From positions 107,098-171,097 of the forward strand of contig PNAS01000073.1 of NCBI GenBank assembly GCA_003169695.1: a stretch of 64,000 bases of DNA. Direction: 5' to 3'. Of this stretch, positions 18,800-29,028 are shown piece by piece (within the stretch, counting starts at the first letter, position 1; every line of letters begins with the position of its first letter). A program made the position numbers and the translations under genes. The DNA comes from Spartobacteria bacterium. Its GTDB lineage: Bacteria; Verrucomicrobiota; Verrucomicrobiia; Chthoniobacterales; UBA10450. A model generated the notes under the pieces. That model ran no database searches and was not told the origin of the DNA. It saw only the letters and a program-made list of their open reading frames with translations.

Positions 18800-21700
18800 G
18801 TGGATGAAGACGGCAAGGTACTTGTTCAAAGGCGTCGACGGTGGCCCCGGCTGGTTGGGCGGGCTCTGCTCGTTTTGCTCGCAGTCGTCCTGATATTTCA
18901 CCGGCCGATCCTCTTTGGCGTCGGGCGTTCCGTGGCAAATCGTTACGCGGCCAAGGCAAACCTGAAGATCGATTGCTCCCTCGGAGGAACGATTTTTACC
19001 GGCCTCGTCGTGCGAAATCTTCACGTGGTGCCGATCGGTCCTACCGTCGTTGAGTCGATCGATGTCGATTACATCCGGGTGGATTACAGCCTGCTCGATT
19101 GGTGCCAACGCGGCGCAACGGAGGTTTTGAAAAACGCCGAGGTGCGGACGGCGCGGATCGTTCTAAACCCGGCCAAAGCCTCGTTGAAGCCAAAGATGCC
19201 CCGGCCTGAAGAGAGGATCACGCTGTTTCCGGTTTATCCGGAGCGGCTCCGTCTCTCCGACGTAAACCTTCTCGTCCGGACGACAAAGCAGGAGCAGGAT
19301 TTTGTTTTGGAGCATTTCGATCTCGATCTCGATCCGAAAAATCCCGGTGCACTCCGCATCGCCACACTGCAGCTCCCGAACGCCCCAGCTTGGAGATCAA
19401 TTTCTGGTCGGACTTCCTATACTAAGAAGAATCTCATCCTGGGCGGTCTGGTTTTGGACGACGAGAACCAGATTCGCTTGCTCGCGTTTGACGCCTCGCA
19501 CATTCGATCGAAATCGCTCGAGGTAGTACTCGACGCTTCCCTCGCTCACGGAACAGTGGCCGGATCGGCGGCTCTGAGCGAGACGGCGCGCTCGCTCAAG
19601 ACAAGGCTCCGGCTGGTCGCTGAAAACGTTTCGCTCGACACGCTCCGCGGTTATCTCGGCCGGCCCGCGGAATTCCTAACTGGCGATGTTGAACACCTCG
19701 CCATTGAGTGCAGCGGAGCGATCGATGCTCCACGAACGTGGAACGGCACGCTCGAAGCGCAGATTAAGAATCTGCGACAGGAGAATCTCTTCTTCGACCG
19801 CTGTCTCTTGAACGTGACGGCGCGCGACGGTTTCGCCACGCTGACTACCGGCGAAGCGACCAAAGGCTTGAACAAGATCCAACTGAAAGGCTCCACGGAA
19901 CTGCCGGAACATATTCGTTCATTTGGCCAAAGTCCGGCTACCTTCGAGGTCACCGGACTGCTGCCGGATCTGCAAGCGATCACTGCCGGACTTCCTCAGC
20001 CGCTCACGGGCGCTGCGACTGTAAACGGCCGGGCGGAGATTAGAGACGCCGTGCTCCGTGCGGATTTGCGCTTCAGCGGCGGTCCGATCGGATTCGGCAA
20101 CGGCGAGGTCGCACAGGTCAATGGAACTCTGACGGCCTCGAAGAAGATGCCTCCGACCAACGCGGCGAAAGCTTATTACGCCGATCTCCAGTCGGAGATT
20201 CATCTGGAGATGACCGATCTCCATTCCGGCGAGTACCTCATGGATTCGGTTCACGCGGACGTGAAAAGTGAGGGCGCGGCGGTCAAAGTCGAGCGGGTCG
20301 TGGCGGTTCGAAAACAAAACAACATCGCCGTGGTGGGCGAATATCTTTTGCCCGACGATTTCACACAGGTCCGGACGCAGCCGGCCAAGTTTGAGGTGTC
20401 GTTAGGCGCGCCCGACCTCGCCGATTATTGGATCGTCGATTCTCAAAACAAAATCACCGGCCCGCTTCAAATCAGGGGTGAGGTGACGCTTCGCGAGGGG
20501 AAGGCGCAAGGGCAAATGTCGGTTTACGGGTCCAATTTAAGGTGCCGAAATCTGATCATCCCGCAGCTCAGCGCGCAGGCCTCGATCTGGAACAACGTCG
20601 TTTATCTGAACGATTTCACCGCGAACCTGAACGAGCGGGATTACATGGGCGGAAGTGGTATTTTCTCGCTCGACAAACCGTATCACTACAGCGGCAAGGT
20701 TTACGCGAATGTGGCGGAGCTCGCGCGACTGAAGCCACTCCTGATCGCGGCCGGCAACAACAATGAAATCGCCGGTTCGCTCGTGATCGACTGGGAAGGA
20801 AGCGGCGAGGCGGCCGAGTTTAGGAATTCCGGAAAGTTGAAACTGACGCTCGAGAAAGGGCGTTACGCGAACTTGCAGGCGCTCCAGGCGAACATCGACG
20901 CGAGCTATTCGCCCGACGGCCTCGATGTCCCGACCATCTTCCTCGGGAGCGATAAGATGGATTTCCAAGCCATCCTTGCCGCGAAAGGTTCGACGCTGGA
21001 AATCTCGAAAATCCAAATCGATCAGGGCAAGGCAAAATACGCGTCGGGTTACGTTTCGTTGCCGTTCGTCTGGAAAAACATCGGAACCAGCGAGTCGCTT
21101 TTTCCTCCCGACGGGAAGGTCCTGGTGACATTTCAGTCCGAAAATCTGGATCTGAAAAAGCTTTTTGAGGACCTCGGGACAAAGCCGCTCGCCACTGGGT
21201 TGATGAACGTGAAGCTCGATGCTCGGGGCACGCTCGCGCAACTGGGCGGGCGACTTGGTGTGCAAATGAGCGATCTCCACAGCTCGGACTATCCGAAACT
21301 CGAGCCGGCGACTTTCGATCTCGTTGCGGAGCTGCAAAACAATCAACTCGCTTTCAATGGCAAGTTGCAACAAACCAAAATCCAACCGGTGCAGATTACG
21401 GCGAACCTTCCCTTCGACGTTTCAAAAATTATTGCAGAGAGAAAGTTCGATGAGGAGACGCCGTTGACCGCGAAAGTTCAATTGCCCCGCAGCTCCGTGA
21501 ACTTCCTGCGGCAATTTCTTCCGGCCATCACTCAACTCGACGGCGACCTGGCGCTGGATGTCAATGTCAATGGAACGATCGCAAAACCGGTCCTGAGCGG
21601 CTCGGGCGATATCACGATCAACATGGCGCGCTTCAGCAACGCGACGTTGCCGGCCCTGAGTGGATTCCACTCACGTCTGACGTTTGATCGCGATGTGGTC

Positions 21701-22687
21701 AACTTCGAGCGCTTCAACGGCGATCTCGCCGGAGGGCCCTTCACGATCTCGGGCCGCGTCACGTTCCCGAGGCTCACGGAACCGAATCTCGATTTCCAAC
21801 TCAAGGCGCAAAGTATTCTGGTTGCTCGAAACGATTCGCTTACCGCGCGGGCCGATGCCGACTTACGAGTGATTGGTCCGTGGGCAAGCGCGACTGTGAC
21901 AGGCAACGTCGCCCTGACGAACAGTCAGTTTCTCAAGAATATCGATCTGATTCCGATCGGTCTGCCGGGGCGTCCGGCGCCGCAGCCGCCTTCCGATCGT
22001 CCTGATTTTTCTGTCACCGAACCGCCGATTCGCGATTGGAAATTCGACATCGCCATCAAAACCAAGGACTCATTTCTCATTCGAGGAAATCTCGCGAATG
22101 GCGGAGCCATCGTGGACTTGCATCTAACCGGCACCGGATTGCAGCCCGCTTTGCAGGGCCAGGTTCGCCTTGAAAACGTGGAAGCAACTTTGCCCTTCAG
22201 CCGGCTGGAAATCGCCCAGGGCTTTCTCTATTTTGATCCGGGCGATTCGTTCAATCCAAAGATCGATTTGCAAGGCACGTCTCTCATTCGCGATTATACC
22301 GTCCACGTTTACGTCTATGGCACATCGCTTTCACCGGAAGCCCTTTTCAGCAGCGAACCGCCTTTGCCTCAGGAAGAAATTATTTCGCTTCTCGCGACCG
22401 GCGTCACGCGAGGAGAATTGATCGGGAACAACAACGTTCTCGCCGGACGCGCGGCCATGCTCCTGGTTCAGCAACTTTACCAAAAGGTCTTCAAGAAGGG
22501 TCAGGCAACAAAGAGCAATTCCGTTTTTGACAGGTTGCAAGTGGACATCGGACAGGTCGATCCGCGTACCGGACAGCAAACGGCGACCGCTCGTCTGAAA
22601 GTGAATGACAAGTTTGTCCTCGTCGGCGATCTGGGCGTGGGCGGAGATTTTCGCGGCATGGTGAAGTATCTGATTCGATTCAAGTGA
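18800..22687 (+). CDS. tamB: TamB-like translocation/assembly protein (DUF490)
   Basis: The 1295-aa protein has an N-terminal anchor (about 20-37) and a very long beta-rich periplasmic part. The conserved C-terminal DUF490/TamB domain includes the EEIISLLATGVTRGEL segment near residue 1192. TamB-type proteins form a groove linking the inner membrane to an Omp85 partner and are involved in outer-membrane protein assembly and phospholipid transport. The start is GTG. The stop overlaps the ATG of the following Omp85 gene (ATGA), which fits a TamA-TamB pair. Confidence 0.85.
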   Translation: MDEDGKVLVQRRRRWPRLVGRALLVLLAVVLIFHRPILFGVGRSVANRYAAKANLKIDCSLGGTIFTGLVVRNLHVVPIGPTVVESIDVDYIRVDYSLLDWCQRGATEVLKNAEVRTARIVLNPAKASLKPKMPRPEERITLFPVYPERLRLSDVNLLVRTTKQEQDFVLEHFDLDLDPKNPGALRIATLQLPNAPAWRSISGRTSYTKKNLILGGLVLDDENQIRLLAFDASHIRSKSLEVVLDASLAHGTVAGSAALSETARSLKTRLRLVAENVSLDTLRGYLGRPAEFLTGDVEHLAIECSGAIDAPRTWNGTLEAQIKNLRQENLFFDRCLLNVTARDGFATLTTGEATKGLNKIQLKGSTELPEHIRSFGQSPATFEVTGLLPDLQAITAGLPQPLTGAATVNGRAEIRDAVLRADLRFSGGPIGFGNGEVAQVNGTLTASKKMPPTNAAKAYYADLQSEIHLEMTDLHSGEYLMDSVHADVKSEGAAVKVERVVAVRKQNNIAVVGEYLLPDDFTQVRTQPAKFEVSLGAPDLADYWIVDSQNKITGPLQIRGEVTLREGKAQGQMSVYGSNLRCRNLIIPQLSAQASIWNNVVYLNDFTANLNERDYMGGSGIFSLDKPYHYSGKVYANVAELARLKPLLIAAGNNNEIAGSLVIDWEGSGEAAEFRNSGKLKLTLEKGRYANLQALQANIDASYSPDGLDVPTIFLGSDKMDFQAILAAKGSTLEISKIQIDQGKAKYASGYVSLPFVWKNIGTSESLFPPDGKVLVTFQSENLDLKKLFEDLGTKPLATGLMNVKLDARGTLAQLGGRLGVQMSDLHSSDYPKLEPATFDLVAELQNNQLAFNGKLQQTKIQPVQITANLPFDVSKIIAERKFDEETPLTAKVQLPRSSVNFLRQFLPAITQLDGDLALDVNVNGTIAKPVLSGSGDITINMARFSNATLPALSGFHSRLTFDRDVVNFERFNGDLAGGPFTISGRVTFPRLTEPNLDFQLKAQSILVARNDSLTARADADLRVIGPWASATVTGNVALTNSQFLKNIDLIPIGLPGRPAPQPPSDRPDFSVTEPPIRDWKFDIAIKTKDSFLIRGNLANGGAIVDLHLTGTGLQPALQGQVRLENVEATLPFSRLEIAQGFLYFDPGDSFNPKIDLQGTSLIRDYTVHVYVYGTSLSPEALFSSEPPLPQEEIISLLATGVTRGELIGNNNVLAGRAAMLLVQQLYQKVFKKGQATKSNSVFDRLQVDIGQVDPRTGQQTATARLKVNDKFVLVGDLGVGGDFRGMVKYLIRFK

Positions 22688-24813
22688 TGAGCCGCGTCTT
22701 TTTCATTATCTTTTGCAGCGGATTGCTGATGGGAACCGCGCCGGCTCAAACCGCAGTGAAGGTTCCGCGACCGGAAGAAAAAGATCGTGCCGAACGCGCG
22801 GTGGCCAAGCAGCAGGAGAAGAAGGCGCAGCATACCAACGCGATCGAGTTCCGCGGACAGGCGGCCTTCGACGAGAAGGCTCTACGCTCCCATCTGAAGG
22901 AGCAGATCACGACCATCGACGAATACGGATTGACGCCGGCGCGCGGTGATGACGCCGCATTTTTTCTCGAGCTGTTCTATCGCAAACACGGTTACGCCAA
23001 GGCGAATGTCCGTTACACGATCGAATCAGGCGATCGTTTACGGCTTGATATAACCGAAGGTCCGCTCGTCACTCTTGGCCTGGTAAACTTCGTCGGCAAT
23101 CAGAGTCAGCCCACCGAAGTTATCTTCGACTACGCGGTCGGGCCAACGCGAGAACGTTACTCGAAGCTCCAGAAGAAGCTTCCCTTTGTCGCGTCCGACG
23201 TGGAAGAAGGGGCCGACCTCGTTCATCGTCTTTATGTCTCGCAAGGCTTTCTCGACGCGAAAGTCGATCCGCCGATTTATCACTACGCCGAGGACGGCTC
23301 GCACGTGGACGCAACGATTCCGATCACAGAAGGACGGCAATATTTTTTCGGTGAGCTGACTTTCGCCGGGCAAACTCTCTACGGACCCGAGGCGTTGCGC
23401 GGTCAAATGCTCGACCTGGTCGAGCAGCCTTACACCGATAGCCGCCTCGCGGATATACCCCGCCGGTTGCAAGCGTACTACAGAGCGCGCGGGTACTATG
23501 AAGTGAAAGTGGACGCAATAGGCGACCCACCTGCATCTAGCAATGGCAAGGTGCCGGTTCAGGTGACAATTACGCCCGGACGGCTTTATCACTTTGATGG
23601 CGTGACGGTGAAAGGTCTGGTCCGGCTGCGCCCGAGCTACCTCTCCCGCCGGTTCAGCAAGTTCAGCGGCAAAACCTACAGTCCCGACCTTGTCGACGAA
23701 AAGTTCCGTGAACTGATGCGGTCCGGGTTGTTCAACGTCCTCCAGATCAAACCGACCCCGATCGGTGGCGACGCGCTACGGCTCGACATCTCCGCCGAGG
23801 AAGCAAAAAGCAAGGAGTTCGGTTTCTCCCTGGGCTACGGCTCGTACGAGGGCGCGATTGTGGGCGCGAGCTTTCGGGACCGCAATCTTTTCGGATACGG
23901 ACGGCCGCTCACGACTTCAGTCGAATTGTCGGAACGTGGCTACAAAGGCGAAGTGCTTTGGGAAGACCCCTACATTTTCGACACGGAGTTTGGTTTCAAA
24001 GCCCGACTTGCCGCGCTCACTTTTGATTATGATGGCTACACGAAGTTTGAGGCTGGCACGCGCTTCGATCTGACTAGAAAGCTTTCGAAAAATTATGAGG
24101 TGGGGCTCGTCCTTGCCGAACGGCACGTCGAGGTCACGAGCGCTTCGATCGATCCGCAATTTCTCGGGCGCACCTCGTATTTCGTCAGCTCGATCGGTCT
24201 GACCCAATCTCTCGATCTCCGCGACAGCAAGGTGAATCCGAGCCGAGGCCTGATTTTCAACAACACTTTGGATTTTGCCTCGAGTGCGATTGGAAGCCAG
24301 ATCGATTTCATTCGGAGCACCGCGCGTTTCACGTATTTCCAGCCGATCGGCCGCGAGCCAAAACCGGGGGAGCCGGACCATCGCACGTTGCTGGCGTTCG
24401 GTGCACGGGCTGGCGTCATTCACAGCTTGAGTGGCGCAAATGGGGTCGCGGACATTCCGATCGACGAAAGATTCTTCAATGGCGGCAGTACCACCGTTCG
24501 CAGCTTCATCGAGCGCGACCTCGGACCACACGACGGTGACAATCCGATTGGCGGCGAGTTCTTTACCGTCTTCAATGTGGAATACACTTTCCCGATTTAC
24601 GGCGAATTGCAGGGCGCTGCGTTTTTTGACGCCGGCAATCTTCTGCCGAGCTCCGAAGATCCAGGTTTTGATGACATGCGCTACGCGATAGGATTGGGAT
24701 TGCGTTACAAACTCCCGATCGGTCCCATCCGGCTTGACTACGGCTACAATCCCGACCGGCGCGCCGGTGAAGACGTTGGCGCGTTCCAGTTCAGTTTTGG
24801 CTTCGCCTTCTAG
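22684..24813 (+). CDS. Omp85-family outer-membrane protein (TamA/BamA-like)
   Basis: The 709-aa protein has a signal peptide (about 1-22, cleavage near APAQ-TA). POTRA domains span about 50-390. A C-terminal 16-strand barrel contains the GGSTTVRSFIERDLGP segment and ends in phenylalanine (FSFGFAF), as outer-membrane barrels usually do. Pairing with the upstream tamB-like gene by a 4-bp overlap suggests the TamA role rather than BamA. The number of POTRA domains was not counted exactly. Confidence 0.88.
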   Translation: MMSRVFFIIFCSGLLMGTAPAQTAVKVPRPEEKDRAERAVAKQQEKKAQHTNAIEFRGQAAFDEKALRSHLKEQITTIDEYGLTPARGDDAAFFLELFYRKHGYAKANVRYTIESGDRLRLDITEGPLVTLGLVNFVGNQSQPTEVIFDYAVGPTRERYSKLQKKLPFVASDVEEGADLVHRLYVSQGFLDAKVDPPIYHYAEDGSHVDATIPITEGRQYFFGELTFAGQTLYGPEALRGQMLDLVEQPYTDSRLADIPRRLQAYYRARGYYEVKVDAIGDPPASSNGKVPVQVTITPGRLYHFDGVTVKGLVRLRPSYLSRRFSKFSGKTYSPDLVDEKFRELMRSGLFNVLQIKPTPIGGDALRLDISAEEAKSKEFGFSLGYGSYEGAIVGASFRDRNLFGYGRPLTTSVELSERGYKGEVLWEDPYIFDTEFGFKARLAALTFDYDGYTKFEAGTRFDLTRKLSKNYEVGLVLAERHVEVTSASIDPQFLGRTSYFVSSIGLTQSLDLRDSKVNPSRGLIFNNTLDFASSAIGSQIDFIRSTARFTYFQPIGREPKPGEPDHRTLLAFGARAGVIHSLSGANGVADIPIDERFFNGGSTTVRSFIERDLGPHDGDNPIGGEFFTVFNVEYTFPIYGELQGAAFFDAGNLLPSSEDPGFDDMRYAIGLGLRYKLPIGPIRLDYGYNPDRRAGEDVGAFQFSFGFAF

Positions 24814-24828
24814 CGGCATGTCTCAAGA

Positions 24829-24915
24829 AGGTGGATCGAGTGTTCCGCGCTCGATGGCAAAGAGTGGCGGCGCAGCCGCGACATAAACATCGCGCGACGG
24901 AGCGCGCGATCCACC
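24829..24915. repeat. GGTGGATCG-family palindrome, full form
   Basis: The outer arms AGGTGGATCG and CGATCCACC enclose GAGTGTTCCGCGCTCGAT-like and CGCGCGACGGAGCGCGCG arms and an inner GGCGGCGCAGCCGC hairpin. The order of segments is the same as in the 17108 copy. Confidence 0.8.
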
Positions 24916-25040
24916 GATTGAAACGATCTCACGCGTGGCGGATATCAGTTCGGCAATAAAATCTTGTCGAAAGGAATCGGACACGATTGGGTGAGTGAAG
25001 GAAAAATCGCGTCCGAAAGCGTAGCACGACAACCAAACGA

Positions 25041-26486
25041 ATGAAGCGAGACTCGAAGAAATCCCTATCTCAACTCGGCGATATCCCGGCGGATGTTTTT
25101 CGCAAACATCTTCACGAAGTAGCGGACTGGATTGCGGACTACAGGGAAAACATCTCGGCACGGCGGATTTCTCCCAACGCGAAGGCCGGCGCGATTCTGG
25201 CTGCCTTGCCGGCAAATCCTCCGGAGGATCCGGAAGCGCTCGAAGAGATTTTCGCGGATTTCGAACACCTGCTTCTGCCCGGCGTCGTCCATTGGGCGCA
25301 TCCTCAATTCATGGGTTATTTCGGTTCCACCACCACCGGACCGGGCATCCTGGCTGAGCTCATCACCGCGGCACTGAATGTAAATGCCATGACGTGGCGC
25401 ACCTCTCCGGTTGCGACCGAACTCGATACGCTTGTTCTCGATTGGTTGCGGCAATGGCTTGGACTGCCTGACGAGTTCTCTGGAGTGGTTTACGATACCG
25501 CCTCGATCGCGACGATGCACGCCCTCGCCGTCGCGCGAGAAGAAGCGAGCACCTCGGTTCGCACTCTCGGGCTCTCCGGCCGGTCCGAGCTGCCGATCTT
25601 CCGCATTTACGTTTCGGACCAGGCGCATAGCTCGATCGACAAAGCGGCGATCGCGCTCGGGTTGGGGGAGCACAATGTCCGAAAGGTTGCGAGCGATTCC
25701 GAGTTTCGGATGACCGTGGCCGCGCTGCGCGAAGCGGTGGTCGCTGATCTCCGGAAAGGATTCAAGCCTTTGGCGGTCGTTGCTTCGGTCGGCACCACTT
25801 CCACAGCCAGCGTCGATCCGGTGCCGGAAATCGCGGCCATCTGCGGTGAATATCAGATGTGGCTCCACATTGACGCGGCTTACGGCGGCGGGTTGGCCCT
25901 CTTGCCGGAATGCGAATGGGTCAAACAGGGCTGGAGCGAAGCCGACTCGCTCGTCATCAATCCGCACAAAATGCTCTTCGTCCCCTTTGATTTCAGCGCG
26001 CTCTATGTGCGCGACATCCAACGGCTGCGGCGGGTCTTCACGCTTGTCCCTGAATATCTGCGCGGCGACGCGGCCGGCGCGGAGATCAACTATATGGATT
26101 ACGGCGTCCAGCTCGGCCGCCGCTTTCGCGCTCTAAAAGCATGGATGGTCTTCCGGACCTTTGGACGAACCGGACTGGCCGCGCGCATTCGCGACCATCT
26201 GCGGCTGGCGCAATTGTTCGCCGGTTGGGTAAGGGAAGACGCGCGCTTCGAGTTGTCCGCGCCGGTGGTCATGGGCGTGGTTTGTTTTCGACTCAAAGGC
26301 GCCGATGATGCCGAGTCGGATCGCAGGAACGCGAAGGCCGTCGAGTCGATCAACGCAGCTGGTGAAGCCTATCTGATGCAGACCAAACTCCGAGGCCGGA
26401 TCGTGATGCGACTTGGGTTGGGAAACCTGCTCACGACTGAAGAACATCTTCGCCGCGTCTGGGAAATCATTGGCGAAGCGGTGTAG
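25041..26486 (+). CDS. PLP-dependent aromatic amino-acid decarboxylase-like protein
   Basis: This 481-aa group II decarboxylase carries the PLP lysine Lys310 in VINPHKMLF. Asp278 (HIDAAYGG) contacts the pyridine nitrogen and His196 (DQAHSSIDKAA) stacks on the ring. The family decarboxylates Tyr, Trp, DOPA, Phe or related amino acids, and some members are amine-forming aldehyde synthases. Substrate cannot be read from the sequence. The position, 203 bp before hpd on the same strand and in an aromatic amino-acid region, favours an aromatic substrate. Confidence 0.85.
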   Translation: MKRDSKKSLSQLGDIPADVFRKHLHEVADWIADYRENISARRISPNAKAGAILAALPANPPEDPEALEEIFADFEHLLLPGVVHWAHPQFMGYFGSTTTGPGILAELITAALNVNAMTWRTSPVATELDTLVLDWLRQWLGLPDEFSGVVYDTASIATMHALAVAREEASTSVRTLGLSGRSELPIFRIYVSDQAHSSIDKAAIALGLGEHNVRKVASDSEFRMTVAALREAVVADLRKGFKPLAVVASVGTTSTASVDPVPEIAAICGEYQMWLHIDAAYGGGLALLPECEWVKQGWSEADSLVINPHKMLFVPFDFSALYVRDIQRLRRVFTLVPEYLRGDAAGAEINYMDYGVQLGRRFRALKAWMVFRTFGRTGLAARIRDHLRLAQLFAGWVREDARFELSAPVVMGVVCFRLKGADDAESDRRNAKAVESINAAGEAYLMQTKLRGRIVMRLGLGNLLTTEEHLRRVWEIIGEAV

Positions 26487-26689
26487 CGTGCTCGAGGCTG
26501 TCCCCGAGCGTGTGAAACAGGCCGCGTCCTTCACCCGGCTGACGCAGCCGTTTCCCGGTGAACCTGTTCTGATGTTCCGATCTTCATGGCGTAGTTAGAG
26601 ACCATGATTCATTACTCGCCCTCTCTGGCGCCGTTTGAAAGCTGTTCGCAGTGGGTTAACGTGGCTCGTCCCAAAAAATCTAAACCGCC

Positions 26690-27823
26690 ATGGAAACAAC
26701 AATCGCCGCCCCGAAAGCCAGCTCGTCCGCCCAAACCGATTTCCTGCCCTTGCAAGGGACCGATTACGTGGAGTTTTACGTTGGAAATGCCAAGCAGGCA
26801 GCGCACTTTTATAAAACGGCGTTCGGCTTTCAGAGCCTTGCTTATGCGGGACCGGAAACGGGAACGAAAGACAGAGCCAGCTATGTCATTCGTCAGAACA
26901 AGCTCACGTTTGTTCTCACGACACCGCTCAGGCCGGACAACCCGATCGCAGACCACATCTATCAGCACGGGGACGGGGTCAAGGTGATCGCGTTGAAGGT
27001 GGAAGACGCGACCTCCGCGTGGAACGAGACTACGAAGCGAGGCGGGAAGAGTTATCTGGACCCCGTCACACTTTCGGACGACGACGGCGAAGTAGTCATG
27101 AGCGGCATCCACACTTACGGAGATACCGTTCATGTTTTTGTCGAAAGGAATGATTACAACGGGGTGTTCATCCCCGGCTTTAGGAAATGGGAGTCTGCGT
27201 ATCAACCTTCGGATACTGGCTTGTTGTATGTCGATCATTGTGTCGGGAACGTCGGTTGGAACCAGATGAATCCCTGGGTGCAGTTCTACGAGCAGGTGAT
27301 GGGTTTTCGCAACATCCTCACGTTCGATGACAAAGATATTTCCACCGAATACTCGGCTCTGATGAGCAAGGTGATGAGTAATGGAAACGGCTTCGTAAAG
27401 TTTCCGATCAACGAGCCGGCAGAAGGCAAGAAGAAGTCCCAAGTCGAGGAGTATCTCGATTTTTATAACGGCGAAGGCGTTCAGCATGTGGCGATCGCCA
27501 CGAACGATGTCGTCAGGACAGTGACCGACCTTCAGAGGCGGGGCGTTGAGTTCTTGAAGATACCGGCAAGCTATTACGCCACCGTTCTGGACCGGGTGGG
27601 CCATATCGACGAAGACCTTGGCCCCTTAGAAGAGCTGGGCGTCCTGATCGATCGTGATGACGAAGGTTATCTGCTGCAAATCTTCACCAAGCCGGTGGAA
27701 GACCGGCCGACCCTCTTTTTCGAAATCATCCAGCGCAAAGGCGCGAAGAGTTTTGGTAAAGGTAATTTCAAAGCTCTCTTTGAGGCGTTGGAAAAAGAGC
27801 AGGACGCGAGAGGCAATCTCTAA
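26690..27823 (+). CDS. hpd: 4-hydroxyphenylpyruvate dioxygenase
   Basis: The 377-aa Fe(II) enzyme turns 4-hydroxyphenylpyruvate into homogentisate, the second step of tyrosine degradation. It has two vicinal-oxygen-chelate halves. The iron ligands appear as His183 (LLYVDHCVGNV), His266 (GVQHVAIATND) and Glu345 (LFFEIIQRKG). The stop codon TAA overlaps the Shine-Dalgarno sequence of hmgA, so the two genes are almost surely cotranscribed. Confidence 0.95.
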   Translation: METTIAAPKASSSAQTDFLPLQGTDYVEFYVGNAKQAAHFYKTAFGFQSLAYAGPETGTKDRASYVIRQNKLTFVLTTPLRPDNPIADHIYQHGDGVKVIALKVEDATSAWNETTKRGGKSYLDPVTLSDDDGEVVMSGIHTYGDTVHVFVERNDYNGVFIPGFRKWESAYQPSDTGLLYVDHCVGNVGWNQMNPWVQFYEQVMGFRNILTFDDKDISTEYSALMSKVMSNGNGFVKFPINEPAEGKKKSQVEEYLDFYNGEGVQHVAIATNDVVRTVTDLQRRGVEFLKIPASYYATVLDRVGHIDEDLGPLEELGVLIDRDDEGYLLQIFTKPVEDRPTLFFEIIQRKGAKSFGKGNFKALFEALEKEQDARGNL

Positions 27824-27829
27824 AGGAGG
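27822..27829 (+). promoter_or_regulatory. Strong ribosome binding site of hmgA
   Basis: AAAGGAGG lies 6 nt before the hmgA ATG at 27836 and overlaps the hpd stop codon. It is the best Shine-Dalgarno sequence noticed in the window and implies high translation coupled to hpd. Confidence 0.8.
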
Positions 27830-27835
27830 AACGAC

Positions 27836-29020
27836 ATGCCGTATTATCAGAAGCTCGGGCAGATTCCGAAAAAACATCACATCTGGTTTCATCGCAATGG
27901 AAGCGGACCCTCCTTCAAGAATGAGGGGATCGCTTACGAGCACGTCATCACGACGGAAGGGTTTGATGAAGCGTATTCCATTATTTATCATCTTCGGCCG
28001 CCGACCCGCGTGCGGAACGTCGAGTTGATAAAGTATTGGGCGCCAAAGAAAATAACGGAAAGTCCCCTGCGCCATCACCACATCAAGACCGCCGAGATTC
28101 CGCGGCGGGGTGATCTCTACACGGGCCGCATCCCCATGCTCTTCAACGCGGACATAACCGCTTACCGCGCGCGCCCGGAAAAGGCTTATGGCGAATTCGA
28201 ATATTACAAGAACGGCGGCGCCGATGAAGTCATCTTCGTTTTTCATGGCGGCGGCACGCTGGAGACGGTTTTCGGAAAACTGCGTTATCGAGCGGAAGAT
28301 TATATCGTCATCCCGCGCGGCATTACCTATCGCCTCGTGCCCGACAAGGTAGAGGAGGAAGATTACCTGATTCTGGAATCAACCGGTCCGGTGCGGATTC
28401 CGCAGCGTTATCTGAACCACGAAGGCCAGATAAAAATGGGCGCGCCATATTCAGAGCGCGATTTCCATGCGCCCACTGAAATGCTCACGATCGATCGCGA
28501 AGAAGACGTGGAAGTTTTGGTCAAGGATGGTCCGCGCCTAACCCGCGTCACCTTGGCGCATCATCCGTTCGATGCGCTCGGTTGGGATGGTTATCTCTAT
28601 CCATTCACTTTTAACGCCGCCGATTTCGAACCGATCACGGGCACAGTGCACCAGCCGCCGCCGATCCATCAGACGTTTGAAGTGCGCGGTTACGTCATCT
28701 GCACGTTCGCGCCGCGGTTTCTCGATACGCATCCCGAAGCCGTGAAAATTCCATGGGTGCACGACAATGTGGAAGCTGACGAAGTTTTATTTTATGTGCG
28801 CGGAAATTTCGGATCGCGGCGCGGCATCGAAAGCGGATCGATCACTCTGCATCCGCGCGGGATTCCGCACGGGCCGCATCCGGGCACGATCATGGCGAGC
28901 AAGGATGCGCTGCGCACCGAGGAGTTGGCCGTGATGTTCGACACAGCGCACACCCTCGAGCTCACAGAAGAATCCCTCGCCCTCGACGATCCAAAATACC
29001 CGCTCAGCTGGCTGGATTAG
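27836..29020 (+). CDS. hmgA: Homogentisate 1,2-dioxygenase
   Basis: The 394-aa cupin-fold enzyme cleaves the homogentisate ring to maleylacetoacetate. Conserved parts include [19 protein letters not shown] and the metal-site region [13 protein letters not shown] with the expected His residues. An earlier segment, [18 protein letters not shown], lies in the substrate-pocket region. Length fits the shorter bacterial form. It is the second gene of a tight hpd-hmgA-folE-PTPS run. The downstream maleylacetoacetate isomerase and fumarylacetoacetase genes are not in the window. Confidence 0.95.
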   Translation: MPYYQKLGQIPKKHHIWFHRNGSGPSFKNEGIAYEHVITTEGFDEAYSIIYHLRPPTRVRNVELIKYWAPKKITESPLRHHHIKTAEIPRRGDLYTGRIPMLFNADITAYRARPEKAYGEFEYYKNGGADEVIFVFHGGGTLETVFGKLRYRAEDYIVIPRGITYRLVPDKVEEEDYLILESTGPVRIPQRYLNHEGQIKMGAPYSERDFHAPTEMLTIDREEDVEVLVKDGPRLTRVTLAHHPFDALGWDGYLYPFTFNAADFEPITGTVHQPPPIHQTFEVRGYVICTFAPRFLDTHPEAVKIPWVHDNVEADEVLFYVRGNFGSRRGIESGSITLHPRGIPHGPHPGTIMASKDALRTEELAVMFDTAHTLELTEESLALDDPKYPLSWLD

Positions 29021-29028
29021 GAAATTAC

